From contig JAISYA010000076.1 in assembly GCA_031270205.1 (NCBI GenBank), forward strand, positions 1-6,795: a stretch of 6,795 nt of DNA, in the 5' to 3' direction. A program made the translations under genes and the position numbers. Source of the stretch: Treponema sp. Its GTDB lineage: Bacteria; Spirochaetota; Spirochaetia; Treponematales; Breznakiellaceae. Every line of letters starts with the position of its first letter. The first letter of the stretch is position 1. The notes beneath the pieces are model-generated. The model was given only the letters and a program-made list of their open reading frames with translations. It was not told the origin of the DNA and searched no databases. Below, one piece after another: positions 1-6,179 of this stretch.

Positions 1-336
1 ATCTTCGGCAGGCGCCGCTACATCCGGGGCATCAACTCCCGGAACAAGACGGAAAAGGCCGCCGCCGAACGGGTGGCGGTGAACACCCCCATTCAGGGTT
101 CCGCCGCGGACATCGTCAAGACCGCCATGATCGCCCTGGACAGGGCTCTGACCAAAAAGAAGAGCCCCGCCCGGCTCCTCCTCCAGGTGCACGACGAACT
201 CATCCTGGAATGTCCAAAGGAGGCGGTGGAGGAAACCGCCGCCCTGGTCCGGGAGGTCATGGAACAGGCCGTCACCCTCACCGTGCCCCTGCGGGTCACC
301 GTGGAAACCGGCCGGCGATGGGGGGACTTTCATTAG
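1..336 (+). CDS. polA: DNA polymerase I, C-terminal part (5' end outside window)
   Basis: This is the end of a family A DNA polymerase, which fills gaps after excision repair and Okazaki primer removal. The reading frame is open from base 1, giving 111 residues and a TAG stop. Visible family A hallmarks are the fingers segment INSRN followed by ERVAVNTPIQGSAADIVK (residues 23-40) and the palm motif C LLQVHDEL (residues 60-67), whose Asp65 and Glu66 correspond to the catalytic carboxylates. The frame ends shortly after a Trp-Gly-Asp-Phe-His tail, a normal end point for bacterial PolA. The exonuclease domains and most of the polymerase domain lie upstream of the window. The gene faces the dipeptidase gene convergently across a 221-base gap. 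I see no intrinsic terminator directly behind it: a run of six T at 371-376 has no stem before it. Identification as polA rather than another family A polymerase rests on the typical sequence and is very likely. Confidence 0.95.
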   Translation: MFGRRRYIRGINSRNKTEKAAAERVAVNTPIQGSAADIVKTAMIALDRALTKKKSPARLLLQVHDELILECPKEAVEETAALVREVMEQAVTLTVPLRVTVETGRRWGDFH

Positions 337-394
337 GCCAAATTACCGCTCCCTCTGTTTCATGTTCATCTTTTTTGCCATTTTCCCGCCTTAA

Positions 395-556
395 AACCGG
401 ACCAGGGAAGCAATTGAGTCAGGCGCTGCCGATTTTATTCTCCACGGACATCAGTCGCTGGCCGATCCCGAGTGGCCCCGGAAGGCAAGAAGCGGCGCGG
501 GACCGCCGGCTTGCGGGCGGACGCCGGCCGCTCATGCGCCATGCCGTAAAGATTGA
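395..556 (+). pseudogene. Remnant of an Old Yellow Enzyme-type NADH:flavin oxidoreductase
   Basis: The frame following a TAA at 392-394 and ending at a TGA at 554-556 reads AIESGAADFILHGHQSLAD (from 410), then PEWPRKARSG. This closely matches the barrel end of the NADH:flavin oxidoreductase/2,4-dienoyl-CoA reductase family, where a segment like 'A-I-x-S-G-x-A-D-F-I-x-x-G-R-x-L-x-A-D-P-x-W-P-x-K' binds the FMN phosphate. The canonical Gly-Arg of that segment appears here as Gly-His. The preceding family region (Gly-Arg-Ile before the helix) is cut off by the stop at 392. The following Cys-rich Fe-S motif expected in the 2-enoate reductase branch cannot be found; downstream codons become Pro/Ala-rich, as in a shifted frame. 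There is no start codon or ribosome binding site. I read it as a decayed fragment left between polA and the dipeptidase gene. The family match comes from recognition of the motif, not from a search. Confidence 0.55.
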
Positions 557-573
557 CTCAAGCCTGCTTGAGT
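556..573 (-). terminator. Hairpin over the dipeptidase stop codon, possible weak terminator
   Basis: Positions 556-563 and 566-573 are perfect inverted repeats (ACTCAAGC and GCTTGAGT) separated by two bases, so a realistic RNA hairpin is 7 bp with a 4-base loop. The stop codon of the minus-strand dipeptidase (558-560) lies inside the stem. Bases after it on the minus strand contain only a poor T tract (CAATCTTTACG), so termination here would be weak. It could instead stabilise the 3' end of the message. No better candidate terminator separates the convergent polA and dipeptidase genes. Confidence 0.3.
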
Positions 574-2030
574 TCGCAAAGGTCCCTCATAAGCACCTTG
601 ACGGTTTTCCAGGTGTTCTCTGCCGATTCTATGCTCAGGCGTTCATCCGGCGTGTGTATGTCGGGTATGAGCGTGCCTATGCTTATGCAGTCAAGATTCT
701 TTGCGTAAATAAAAAACCCAAGCTCCAGGCTGAAGTTGCTTATGTGCACCTCGCCGTCAAAACCTCTGGCTTCCCTGAATGCCTTTCTGGTCATGGCCAG
801 CAGCGGGGAATCGGGGTTGTAGGGGAATTCCGGCGCATCGACGCCAAACATCTCGACCGTGGCTCCGTTGCCGGCAAGGCTCACCAAGTTTTCTATCCTG
901 TATATCGTATCATGTTTACGGGAGAACACCGCGCCGGTCAAGGTTGTCATCAGCCAGATTTCTTTTTCTTCCGTTTCAAGGACGCTGACATTGTTGCTGG
1001 TTTCAATCTGCCCGGGAACATGCTTGTTCATCGAGAGTATCCCGTTGGGAATGAGCAGTACGGTCTTCAGCAGGCTGTCCGCCGTGGCGTCTTCAAAAAC
1101 CGTATTCGGAACATTTTCCGCCTTTTCAACCCGCAGGGAAATATCTTTGTCCGCCACATCATATTCTTTCTTGAGCATGCCGTCAAACCCGGCGATTTTC
1201 TTTTCTACGTCTTTCTTTTCAGATTCCCTGACGTAGATCACCGCCTCCGCGCCGGAGGGAATCAGGCCAATGCGTTCACCGCCCCTGATCGAAGCCACCG
1301 GGGCGCAAAATTCCGCGCGGATCCTGTCAACAATCCTTACAAGCTGAATGACCGCGTTGGCGCGTTCCTGAGTGATGTTAAGATCACTGTGGCCGCCCTT
1401 GAGGCCGTCCAGCACCACGCGAAGCGGAACCATGTCCGGAGGCACGTTTTCTTTTTTCAGGGGAAAGGAAATCCGAAGCGAAGTGTCACCTGTACATCCG
1501 GCAAGGATACGATCGTCGATCCAGTTAAAATCGATCATCTTCTTTGCGCTCAGGAGGCTTGTATCAAAAGCGGCGGCGCCCTTCTTTCCCGTTTCTTCCA
1601 TCACCGTCAGCACGATTTCGAGGGGCGGATGGGGAATGTCGGCGGAATCCATCAGGGCAAGCATATACGCCACGCCGATTCCGTTGTCCGCTCCAAGGGT
1701 GGTATCTTTCGCATGGATAAATCCGTCTTCTATGTATAGTTTCAGCTTGTCCTTAAAAAAATCGTGGGCGCTGCCCTCCACCGTTTTCCATTGCATATCC
1801 ATGTGCCCGTGCAGGATAACCGGCTCGGCGTCTTCTCCCCCGCAGGATCCCGGAGCCTTAATCATAATGTTCCATAATTTGTCCTGCGCCACATCGTAGC
1901 CGCGTTCTTTCGCAAAATTTACCAGATAATCACTCATCGGCTTTTCATGGCTGGAACCGCGCTGAATACCGCTTATCTCTTCAAAAAAATGCATTACCCG
2001 AACCGGCTCTACCTTGTCAAGAACCGCCAT
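558..2030 (-). CDS. pepD: Aminoacyl-histidine dipeptidase (PepD-type, M20 metallopeptidase)
   Basis: This 490-residue cytoplasmic zinc peptidase probably cleaves Xaa-His and other dipeptides; the length matches PepD (about 485). Metal-site motifs are in family order: HGHMDM with His76 and Asp78, TLGADNGIG with the bridging Asp115, and MEETG with the catalytic Glu145 and metal-binding Glu146. GLKGGHSD (209-216) marks the lid domain. IHTPDERLSIES contains His459, the last ligand. The family usually has Asn-Leu-Asp before the Gly-Cys-x-Gly motif, where Asp is a metal ligand; here the segment reads IDFNWIDDRILAGCTGD and my alignment puts Asn169 at that spot. The ATG at 2030 is preceded by GGAGGTG at 6-7 bases, which fixes the start. 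It lies 88 bases after the binding-protein gene, same strand, beyond a strong hairpin, and I see no good promoter of its own. It may be the last gene of the importer transcript. A PepD-like peptidase with different specificity is possible. Confidence 0.88.
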   Translation of the reverse strand: MAVLDKVEPVRVMHFFEEISGIQRGSSHEKPMSDYLVNFAKERGYDVAQDKLWNIMIKAPGSCGGEDAEPVILHGHMDMQWKTVEGSAHDFFKDKLKLYIEDGFIHAKDTTLGADNGIGVAYMLALMDSADIPHPPLEIVLTVMEETGKKGAAAFDTSLLSAKKMIDFNWIDDRILAGCTGDTSLRISFPLKKENVPPDMVPLRVVLDGLKGGHSDLNITQERANAVIQLVRIVDRIRAEFCAPVASIRGGERIGLIPSGAEAVIYVRESEKKDVEKKIAGFDGMLKKEYDVADKDISLRVEKAENVPNTVFEDATADSLLKTVLLIPNGILSMNKHVPGQIETSNNVSVLETEEKEIWLMTTLTGAVFSRKHDTIYRIENLVSLAGNGATVEMFGVDAPEFPYNPDSPLLAMTRKAFREARGFDGEVHISNFSLELGFFIYAKNLDCISIGTLIPDIHTPDERLSIESAENTWKTVKVLMRDLCELKQA

Positions 2031-2067
2031 ATTTCACCTCCGTTATGCAGAATTGATCTTTAGAACA

Positions 2068-2101
2068 GCCGCGGCATGAAAGCTCTTCTTCATGCCGCGG
2101 C
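2068..2101 (-). terminator. 13-bp perfect hairpin behind the binding-protein gene
   Basis: Positions 2068-2080 and 2089-2101 are exact inverted repeats (GCCGCGGCATGAA with its complement) around an 8-base loop. The stem is very GC-rich at its base. It begins 17 bases after the TAA of the binding-protein gene. On the minus strand the stem is preceded by AAAAACACACAGG and followed by TGTTCTAAAG, so the T tract is imperfect; on the + strand it is followed by a cleaner GTGTGTTTTT. The likely role is termination or 3'-end protection of the importer message, with partial readthrough into the dipeptidase gene 38 bases further on. Confidence 0.65.
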
Positions 2102-2118
2102 CTGTGTGTTTTTACCTC

Positions 2119-3192
2119 TTAGAACCCGTACTCGTAATGTTCATCCGCGTTTTCTTTGGTAACGGCAAAAGCCTCGGTCATGGTGATCTCCGGATAGCCC
2201 CATGGATCCTTGCCGTCAATAAGGATTTCTTTGGCAATCTCGACGGCCTTAATGCCGACCTTTGTGGGGCTGTTTTCACCGGTAGCGATATACCCGCTGC
2301 CCGGCACCTTCATAAGGTCGTAAGCGGCCTTGGAACCGTCCGCCGCGGCAATGATGTCAACTTTGCCTTTAAGGCCGGCAACTTCCAGCGCGCCCATGGC
2401 GCCAAGGTTCATCTCGTCGTTTTCTCCCATCAGAAGATTCAAATCCTTGTTGGCGACGATAAGGTCATCGGCGGCGGTGCGGCCCCCGTCCCTGGACCAC
2501 TGGCCCCATCCCTGACCGCGGACTTCAAACTTTGCCTTTTCATGTTTCGCCCTGCCGTTGACCGTCAGCTCGCGGTTAAACTCTTTCGCGGCGGCCAGCG
2601 CGGCATCGGGAGAAAGGCCCAGGCGGGCCTGTATGATGCCGGCAAAAAGTCCGGTACGGCGCTCTTCACCGACGGGATTGCCCTTGGTGCCGGAAAGAAG
2701 AATGGCGATGAGAGGTTTGTCTTTTCCCGCGTACTGGTTGATGTACGTAAGGCCGACGGCGCGGCCGTTTTCAATGTTATTGGAATAAACAGTCGTGACA
2801 AATTTTGCCCCGGGTCCGACGCCGGAGTCGATGGCGATAACGGGAATGCCCGCGTCATAGGCCCGGTTAATCAGGGGAACAACCGAGAGGGATTCATAGT
2901 TGTCAAGGAATATCAGCTTGACCTTCTTGGCAATGGCGGCTTCAAGGTTTTCCGTTTCCTTTACCGAGTCGTCATTGGAATCGTAAACGGAGACGGTCCA
3001 GCCGAGTTTTTCACTTCCCTCCTTAACCGAGTTCGTCAGGGCCGTGAAATAGGGCGATCCGCGGCTTTTCATTATGATACTGACTTCAATTTTGCCCGAA
3101 GCAGAACCGCTTCCGCCACCCTGCTTGCCTCCGGCAAACAAGCCGGCCGTCAGCAGCACGAGACAACACACCGCCAAAACTGATTTTTTCAT
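2119..3192 (-). CDS. Periplasmic sugar-type ABC transporter substrate-binding protein
   Basis: A 357-residue ribose/galactose-type periplasmic binding protein that delivers ligand to the adjacent permease. Residues 1-20 form a signal peptide (MKK, hydrophobic core, ending Leu-Phe-Ala) followed by a flexible Gly/Ser-rich linker (21-33). There is no Cys after the cleavage point; the two Cys (9-10) are inside the hydrophobic core. It therefore looks secreted by signal peptidase I rather than lipidated, although spirochaete lipoboxes are loose. The two-lobe fold shows in the first strand (EVSIIMKSRGSPYF, 36-49), the second strand (LIFLDNYESLSVVPLINRAYDAG near 93-115, then IPVIAIDSG) and the lobe-two motif ENDEMNLGAMGALEVAG (257-273) followed by IIAAADGSKAA. 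The ATG at 3192 has GGAGG and AAGGA upstream (3207-3196). It is last of the three importer genes, 100 bases behind the permease. The ligand is not deducible; a sugar or polyol is likely. Confidence 0.93.
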   Translation of the reverse strand: MKKSVLAVCCLVLLTAGLFAGGKQGGGSGSASGKIEVSIIMKSRGSPYFTALTNSVKEGSEKLGWTVSVYDSNDDSVKETENLEAAIAKKVKLIFLDNYESLSVVPLINRAYDAGIPVIAIDSGVGPGAKFVTTVYSNNIENGRAVGLTYINQYAGKDKPLIAILLSGTKGNPVGEERRTGLFAGIIQARLGLSPDAALAAAKEFNRELTVNGRAKHEKAKFEVRGQGWGQWSRDGGRTAADDLIVANKDLNLLMGENDEMNLGAMGALEVAGLKGKVDIIAAADGSKAAYDLMKVPGSGYIATGENSPTKVGIKAVEIAKEILIDGKDPWGYPEITMTEAFAVTKENADEHYEYGF

Positions 3193-3215
3193 TGTTCCTT
3201 TTCCTCCGCAAATTT

Positions 3216-3239
3216 TTGTATGCGGTCATACGATCGCAT
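3216..3239 (-). promoter_or_regulatory. Overlapping operator-like dyads before the binding-protein gene
   Basis: Two dyads overlap here. The first, at 3216-3233, is TTGTATG-CGGT-CATACGA with 6 of 7 arm positions symmetric. The second, at 3220-3239, is ATGCGGTC-ATAC-GATCGCAT with 7 of 8 arm positions symmetric. They lie 9-13 bases upstream of the GGAGG site of the binding-protein gene. A TAAGAT box at 3243-3238 on the minus strand could be a -10 element overlapping them, but no good -35 is present. They could be a repressor operator for extra expression of the binding protein, or an RNA hairpin affecting its translation. The symmetry is seen directly; the function is inference. Confidence 0.4.
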
Positions 3240-3251
3240 CTTATTTCAGGC

Positions 3252-3282
3252 CGGCGTTTTGAATAAAATCCAAAATCCGCCG
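3252..3282 (-). promoter_or_regulatory. Intercistronic hairpin between permease and binding protein
   Basis: On the + strand, CGGCG and TTTTG (3252-3261) pair with CAAAA (3271-3275) and CGCCG (3278-3282). This makes a 10-bp stem with a 2-base bulge and a 9-base loop. It starts 11 bases behind the permease stop and is not followed by a T tract on the minus strand, so it is a poor intrinsic terminator. Such hairpins often set unequal expression within transporter operons by protecting the message or causing partial termination. That role is an inference. Confidence 0.4.
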
Positions 3283-3292
3283 CCATAAAATA

Positions 3293-4249
3293 TCAAACGG
3301 AACGTTCCGCCTTGCTTGTGGCAAGCTGCAACAGGACCGCCAGAATAATAATGCCGCCCTTGATAATATCCTGCGGATAGGGCGGGACCGACATCAGGTT
3401 CATTACATTGCCGATGAGGGCAAGGACCATCACGCCGGCCATGGCCTTTAACACGGACCCCACGCCCCCCGCAAGGCTCGCGCCGCCTATGGCGCAGGCG
3501 GCTATCGCGTTCAGCTCGTAACCGGACCCAAGGTTGGGGCTGGCCGTCGAGACACGGGCCGCCACCACCATGCCGGCAAAAACAGAAAGCAGGCCGGACA
3601 GGGCGTATACCGACGTGATGTAACGGCGTACCCGTATGCCCGCCAATTCCACCGCGTTCCGGTTGCTGCCGCAGGCGATCACGATGCGTCCATAAGTGGT
3701 AAAATGCTGTATGAACATGAAAAGAAGAATAACGCCGACGGTTATAAAAAAGATCGGATAACGCGCGCTCTGGGCAACCATAAGATCGATGGTTCCCAGG
3801 GGCAGCCGGATGGGGACCCCGAAGGTCAGCACAAAAGAAAGCCCCCGGGCTACCGTCATCATCGCAAGGGACGCGATAAAGCCCTGCATATTGGCGTAGG
3901 CGACAAGGACCCCCGTGACGCTTCCAAGGACAAGCCCCGTCAGGAGCGCCAGCACAACCGCGGCGCTTGTAGGCATGTTGTTGTTCACAAGCAGCACGCC
4001 CATCATGGAAACCCCGATGGCCATGTACGAACCCACGGCAAGATCTATGCCCCCCGTAAGGATGACAAAAAGCATGCCTATCGCCATGCATATAGGCCCT
4101 GCCTGCTGCATGAAGATATTCCGTATGTTCATCCAGGTCAGGAAATCACTGGTCAAAAGGCTTGATATGATAACAAGCAGCAGTAAAATGAGATACGTGT
4201 TGTTCTGGATCAAAGTTTTCTTGATGTCCATTCCTTTCGGGCCCTTCAT
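3293..4249 (-). CDS. RbsC-type sugar ABC transporter permease
   Basis: A 318-residue inner-membrane permease of the ribose/xylose/galactose (CUT2, BPD_transp_2) family; length is typical. It is mostly hydrophobic, with the first membrane helix near 18-33. Family motifs are present in order: LTGGIDLAVGSYMA (64-77), the ATPase-coupling loop ACGSNRNAVELAGIRV (192-207), and GSGYELNAIAACAIGGASLAGG (241-262). It should dimerise and be powered by the preceding ATPase. The ATG at 4249 has GGGGG six bases upstream, inside the end of the ATPase gene. Only one base separates the ATPase stop from this ATG, indicating translational coupling. A second ATG at codon 7 (MDIKKT) has its purine-rich stretch too close to be a good site, so the first is preferred. 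The binding-protein gene follows after 100 bases. Confidence 0.94.
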   Translation of the reverse strand: MKGPKGMDIKKTLIQNNTYLILLLLVIISSLLTSDFLTWMNIRNIFMQQAGPICMAIGMLFVILTGGIDLAVGSYMAIGVSMMGVLLVNNNMPTSAAVVLALLTGLVLGSVTGVLVAYANMQGFIASLAMMTVARGLSFVLTFGVPIRLPLGTIDLMVAQSARYPIFFITVGVILLFMFIQHFTTYGRIVIACGSNRNAVELAGIRVRRYITSVYALSGLLSVFAGMVVAARVSTASPNLGSGYELNAIAACAIGGASLAGGVGSVLKAMAGVMVLALIGNVMNLMSVPPYPQDIIKGGIIILAVLLQLATSKAERSV

Positions 4250-4250
4250 G

Positions 4251-5741
4251 CTATACCCCCATAGCCAGTTTGATTAATTTTTCTTCGGTCATTTCCTGTT
4301 TTTCCAACTCGCCCGCGACAAGTCCCTGACGCATGACATACGCCCTGTCGCACATTCCTATGATCTCCGGCATTTCCGAAGAAATCATAATAACGGCGAC
4401 GCCTTTTTCCGCAAGCTGGTTTATTATTTTATAAATTTCAAGTTTTGCGCCCACGTCAACGCCCCGCGTCGGCTCGTCGAGAACAATACATTTGCAGTCG
4501 GCAAAGATCCATTTTGCGAACGCGACTTTTTGCTGATTGCCGCCGGACAGGCTCCTTGCGTCGTCTTCCGTGGATCCATACTTTGTCGAAAGTGACGCAA
4601 GCAGTTCCGACACGAAATCTTTTTCTTTCCTGTGGTTCAGGAGCCCGGCCCTGCTTACCTTTTGCAGCGAAGCTATGGTCGAATTGACGCGGATGCTCTG
4701 GAAGAGCAGCAGCCCTTCTTTTTTCCGGTCCTCGGACAGAAGGCCGAACCCGTGCTGAATGGCGCAGCGGGGATCTTTGAAGCGGGTTTTTTCTCCCATG
4801 TAGATTATTTCCCCCGACGCAAGCGGATCGGCGCCAAAGATGGCCCGCATGGTCTCGGAACGCCCCGCCCCGACAAGGCCGCTGAAACCGACCACTTCTC
4901 CGGCGCGCACCTTGAAGGAAACATCCTTTACCATGTTTCCCGCCTTGAGGTGATTTACCTCCAGTACCACATCGCCGCTTTTCGCATGCCGGCCGGCAAA
5001 CATCTGCGAAAATTCCCGGCCCACCATCAGGGTCACCAGTTTGTCTTTGGTAAGCCCGGCATTGGGAAGCGTGTCTACATTGGCGCCGTCTTTTAACACC
5101 GTTACCCGGTCGGCGATGCGGAGCACCTCCTCAAGGCGGTGAGAAATATAAATGACGGAGACCCCCTTGCCTTTAAGGCGCTGCAGGATCTCAAAAAGTT
5201 TTTCAATCTCCGAAAAGGTAAGTACCGACGTAGGCTCGTCAAGGACAAGAATGTCGGTATACCGCGTCAGGCATTTGCAGATTTCCGTTACCTGCTGATA
5301 CGCGACACTCAGGGACGCCACTTTCGCGCCCGGATCGATGTCGTTAAAACCAAGCTGGACAAGCTGTTCCTTGGCCTTGGCTTTAAGTTCCTTCCAGTTT
5401 ATGACGGCTTTTTTCCCGGAAATACGATCGATAAAAATATTCTCCGCGACCGTCAGATGCGGCGCCAGCATGAATTCCTGATAAATCACCGAAATGCCCA
5501 GACGTATCGCGTCAAGGGGATTCTGGATATGTCTTTCTACCCCGTCGATAAAAATGGTTCCTTCGTCGCGGTGTATGGCCCCGGCCAGAATTTTCATCAG
5601 GGTGGATTTGCCCGCCCCGTTCTCGCCCATCAGGGCATGAATCTCGCCCTTTTCGGTCTCGAAATTCACCTGGTTCAAAGCCTTTACGCCCACAAATGCC
5701 TTGGTAATGCCGCGCATTTCAAGCTTGACAGACTGATCCAC
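4251..5741 (-). CDS. RbsA/MglA-type sugar ABC transporter ATPase (tandem domains)
   Basis: A 496-residue cytoplasmic protein with two fused ATP-binding domains, as usual for sugar importers of the RbsA/MglA/XylG group (about 500 residues). Domain 1 has Walker A GENGAGKST (39-47), Q-loop YQEF (87-90), the family-specific signature LSVAYQQ (144-150), Walker B ILVLDEPTS (164-172) and H-loop His201. Domain 2 has a degenerate Walker A GLVGAGRSE (288-296) lacking the Lys, signature LSGGNQQ (398-404), Walker B CIVLDEPTRGVD (418-429), and Ser-Ser-Glu where the His would be. This asymmetry is normal in the family, domain 1 being the main hydrolytic site. The start is GTG at 5741, preceded by GAGGGGG (5753-5747) with 5 bases between; an ATG nine codons in has no such site. 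It is the first gene behind the promoter at 5952-5980 and is coupled to the permease by a 1-base gap. The exact sugar is unknown. Confidence 0.95.
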   Translation of the reverse strand: MDQSVKLEMRGITKAFVGVKALNQVNFETEKGEIHALMGENGAGKSTLMKILAGAIHRDEGTIFIDGVERHIQNPLDAIRLGISVIYQEFMLAPHLTVAENIFIDRISGKKAVINWKELKAKAKEQLVQLGFNDIDPGAKVASLSVAYQQVTEICKCLTRYTDILVLDEPTSVLTFSEIEKLFEILQRLKGKGVSVIYISHRLEEVLRIADRVTVLKDGANVDTLPNAGLTKDKLVTLMVGREFSQMFAGRHAKSGDVVLEVNHLKAGNMVKDVSFKVRAGEVVGFSGLVGAGRSETMRAIFGADPLASGEIIYMGEKTRFKDPRCAIQHGFGLLSEDRKKEGLLLFQSIRVNSTIASLQKVSRAGLLNHRKEKDFVSELLASLSTKYGSTEDDARSLSGGNQQKVAFAKWIFADCKCIVLDEPTRGVDVGAKLEIYKIINQLAEKGVAVIMISSEMPEIIGMCDRAYVMRQGLVAGELEKQEMTEEKLIKLAMGV

Positions 5742-5872
5742 CTTTGCCCCCTCTTCGATTACAAATATTAAACACGGCGCGAACCGCGGACACGCAAAGA
5801 GGAAAATTCTGCTTTTTCAGGAAAAAACAACTTAACGGGCGACGGCGGGAAAAGCAAGGTAACTCTTTATAA

Positions 5873-5901
5873 TATAAGGAATTACATAAAACATCCTTAT
5901 A
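5873..5901 (-). promoter_or_regulatory. Inverted repeat in the leader of the importer operon
   Basis: TATAAGGA (5873-5880) and TCCTTATA (5894-5901) are perfect 8-bp arms around 13 bases. The repeat lies about 45-70 bases downstream of the predicted transcription start and 130 bases before the ATPase start codon, in an AT-rich leader. It could bind a repressor such as the neighbouring ROK protein as a roadblock, or fold as an RNA stem. I do not recognise it as a known riboswitch. The rest of the leader (5742-5872 and 5902-5945) holds no conserved RNA that I recognise. Confidence 0.4.
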
Positions 5902-5951
5902 ACCAACGTTCATTAAAACACCACCGCCAAGCAACATTAATTCATGCTGGA

Positions 5952-5980
5952 ATTTTAAGAAAAACTGCAATGTCTGTCAA
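5952..5980 (-). promoter_or_regulatory. Sigma70-type promoter for the importer operon
   Basis: On the minus strand a perfect -35 TTGACA (5980-5975) is followed by exactly 17 bases (5974-5958) and a -10 TAAAAT (5957-5952), five of six matches to TATAAT. Transcription is predicted to start near A5945, giving a leader of about 204 bases before the ATPase GTG. The long leader and its dyad suggest control after initiation or by repressor binding. The -35 hexamer sits exactly at the border between a GC-rich transposase scar and the AT-rich leader. Confidence 0.8.
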
Positions 5981-5999
5981 GCGGCCGCATGGAAATCCG

Positions 6000-6179
6000 G
6001 CGGGCTTTTTTGGCGGCGGTATCTCCCCGACGAGGGGCGCTTTCCCCTTCCGCCGTCAGTCATCGGCTCGACGTATCCCCACTGATCCGTATCCCTTCTC
6101 CCGACGCCGGCTTTTCCGCCGCAAAGGCCGGCCCGAAATCGCTGTACCGTTCCCGATACGCCCTGGCCCGGCCGGCCGC
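6000..6179 (-). pseudogene. Decayed transposase fragment (ISNCY/IS1202-like, N-terminal region)
   Basis: In the minus-strand frame through 6158, the codons read AYRERYSDFGPAFAAEK, then after a few residues EGIRISGDTSSR, then a TGA at 6062-6060, then LTAEG. This resembles the helix-turn-helix region of DDE transposases in which 'Y-R-E-R-Y-x-D-F-G-P-T-x-A-A-E-K-L-x-E-x-x-G-I-x-x-S-x-x-T-L-R-R-W-L' is followed by the linker to the catalytic core. Against that pattern, TGA replaces the conserved Trp (TGG to TGA), and Leu-Arg has become Ser-Ser. After the stop the frame runs on as LTAEGESAPRRGD, but no DDE catalytic domain follows before the promoter. No start codon, terminal inverted repeats or target duplication are visible. 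It is a dead remnant between the ROK gene and the importer operon. The family name is from motif recognition only and another DDE family is possible. Confidence 0.6.

Noticed and set aside
371..376. Run of six T behind polA as an intrinsic terminator
   Set aside because: No inverted repeat lies immediately upstream, so there is no stem.
496..532. GC-rich inverted repeats (GCCGGC and CCGCC/GGCGG) in the polA-dipeptidase gap
   Set aside because: The arms are short, overlap each other and are expected by chance in such GC-rich sequence; no T tract follows on either strand.
210..1739. Long + strand open frame of 509 codons overlapping polA's end and the dipeptidase gene
   Set aside because: It is mostly antisense to the well-supported M20 dipeptidase, has no family motif along its length and starts inside polA. 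Long antisense frames are common opposite codon-biased genes.
2092..3183. Long + strand open frame of 363 codons
   Set aside because: It is the antisense shadow of the binding-protein gene, starts inside the hairpin, and shows no recognisable motif or ribosome binding site.
5719..5937. Possible leader-encoded 72-residue peptide ending 23 bases inside the ATPase gene
   Set aside because: No ribosome binding site precedes its ATG, its codons (AGA, CGA, TGT, TTA) differ from the neighbouring genes, and the peptide resembles nothing I know. The AT-rich leader explains the open frame.
6025..6037. CCCC-GACGA-GGGG stem as a terminator for the ROK gene
   Set aside because: The stem is only 4 bp and is not followed by a T tract on the minus strand; it lies within the transposase remnant.
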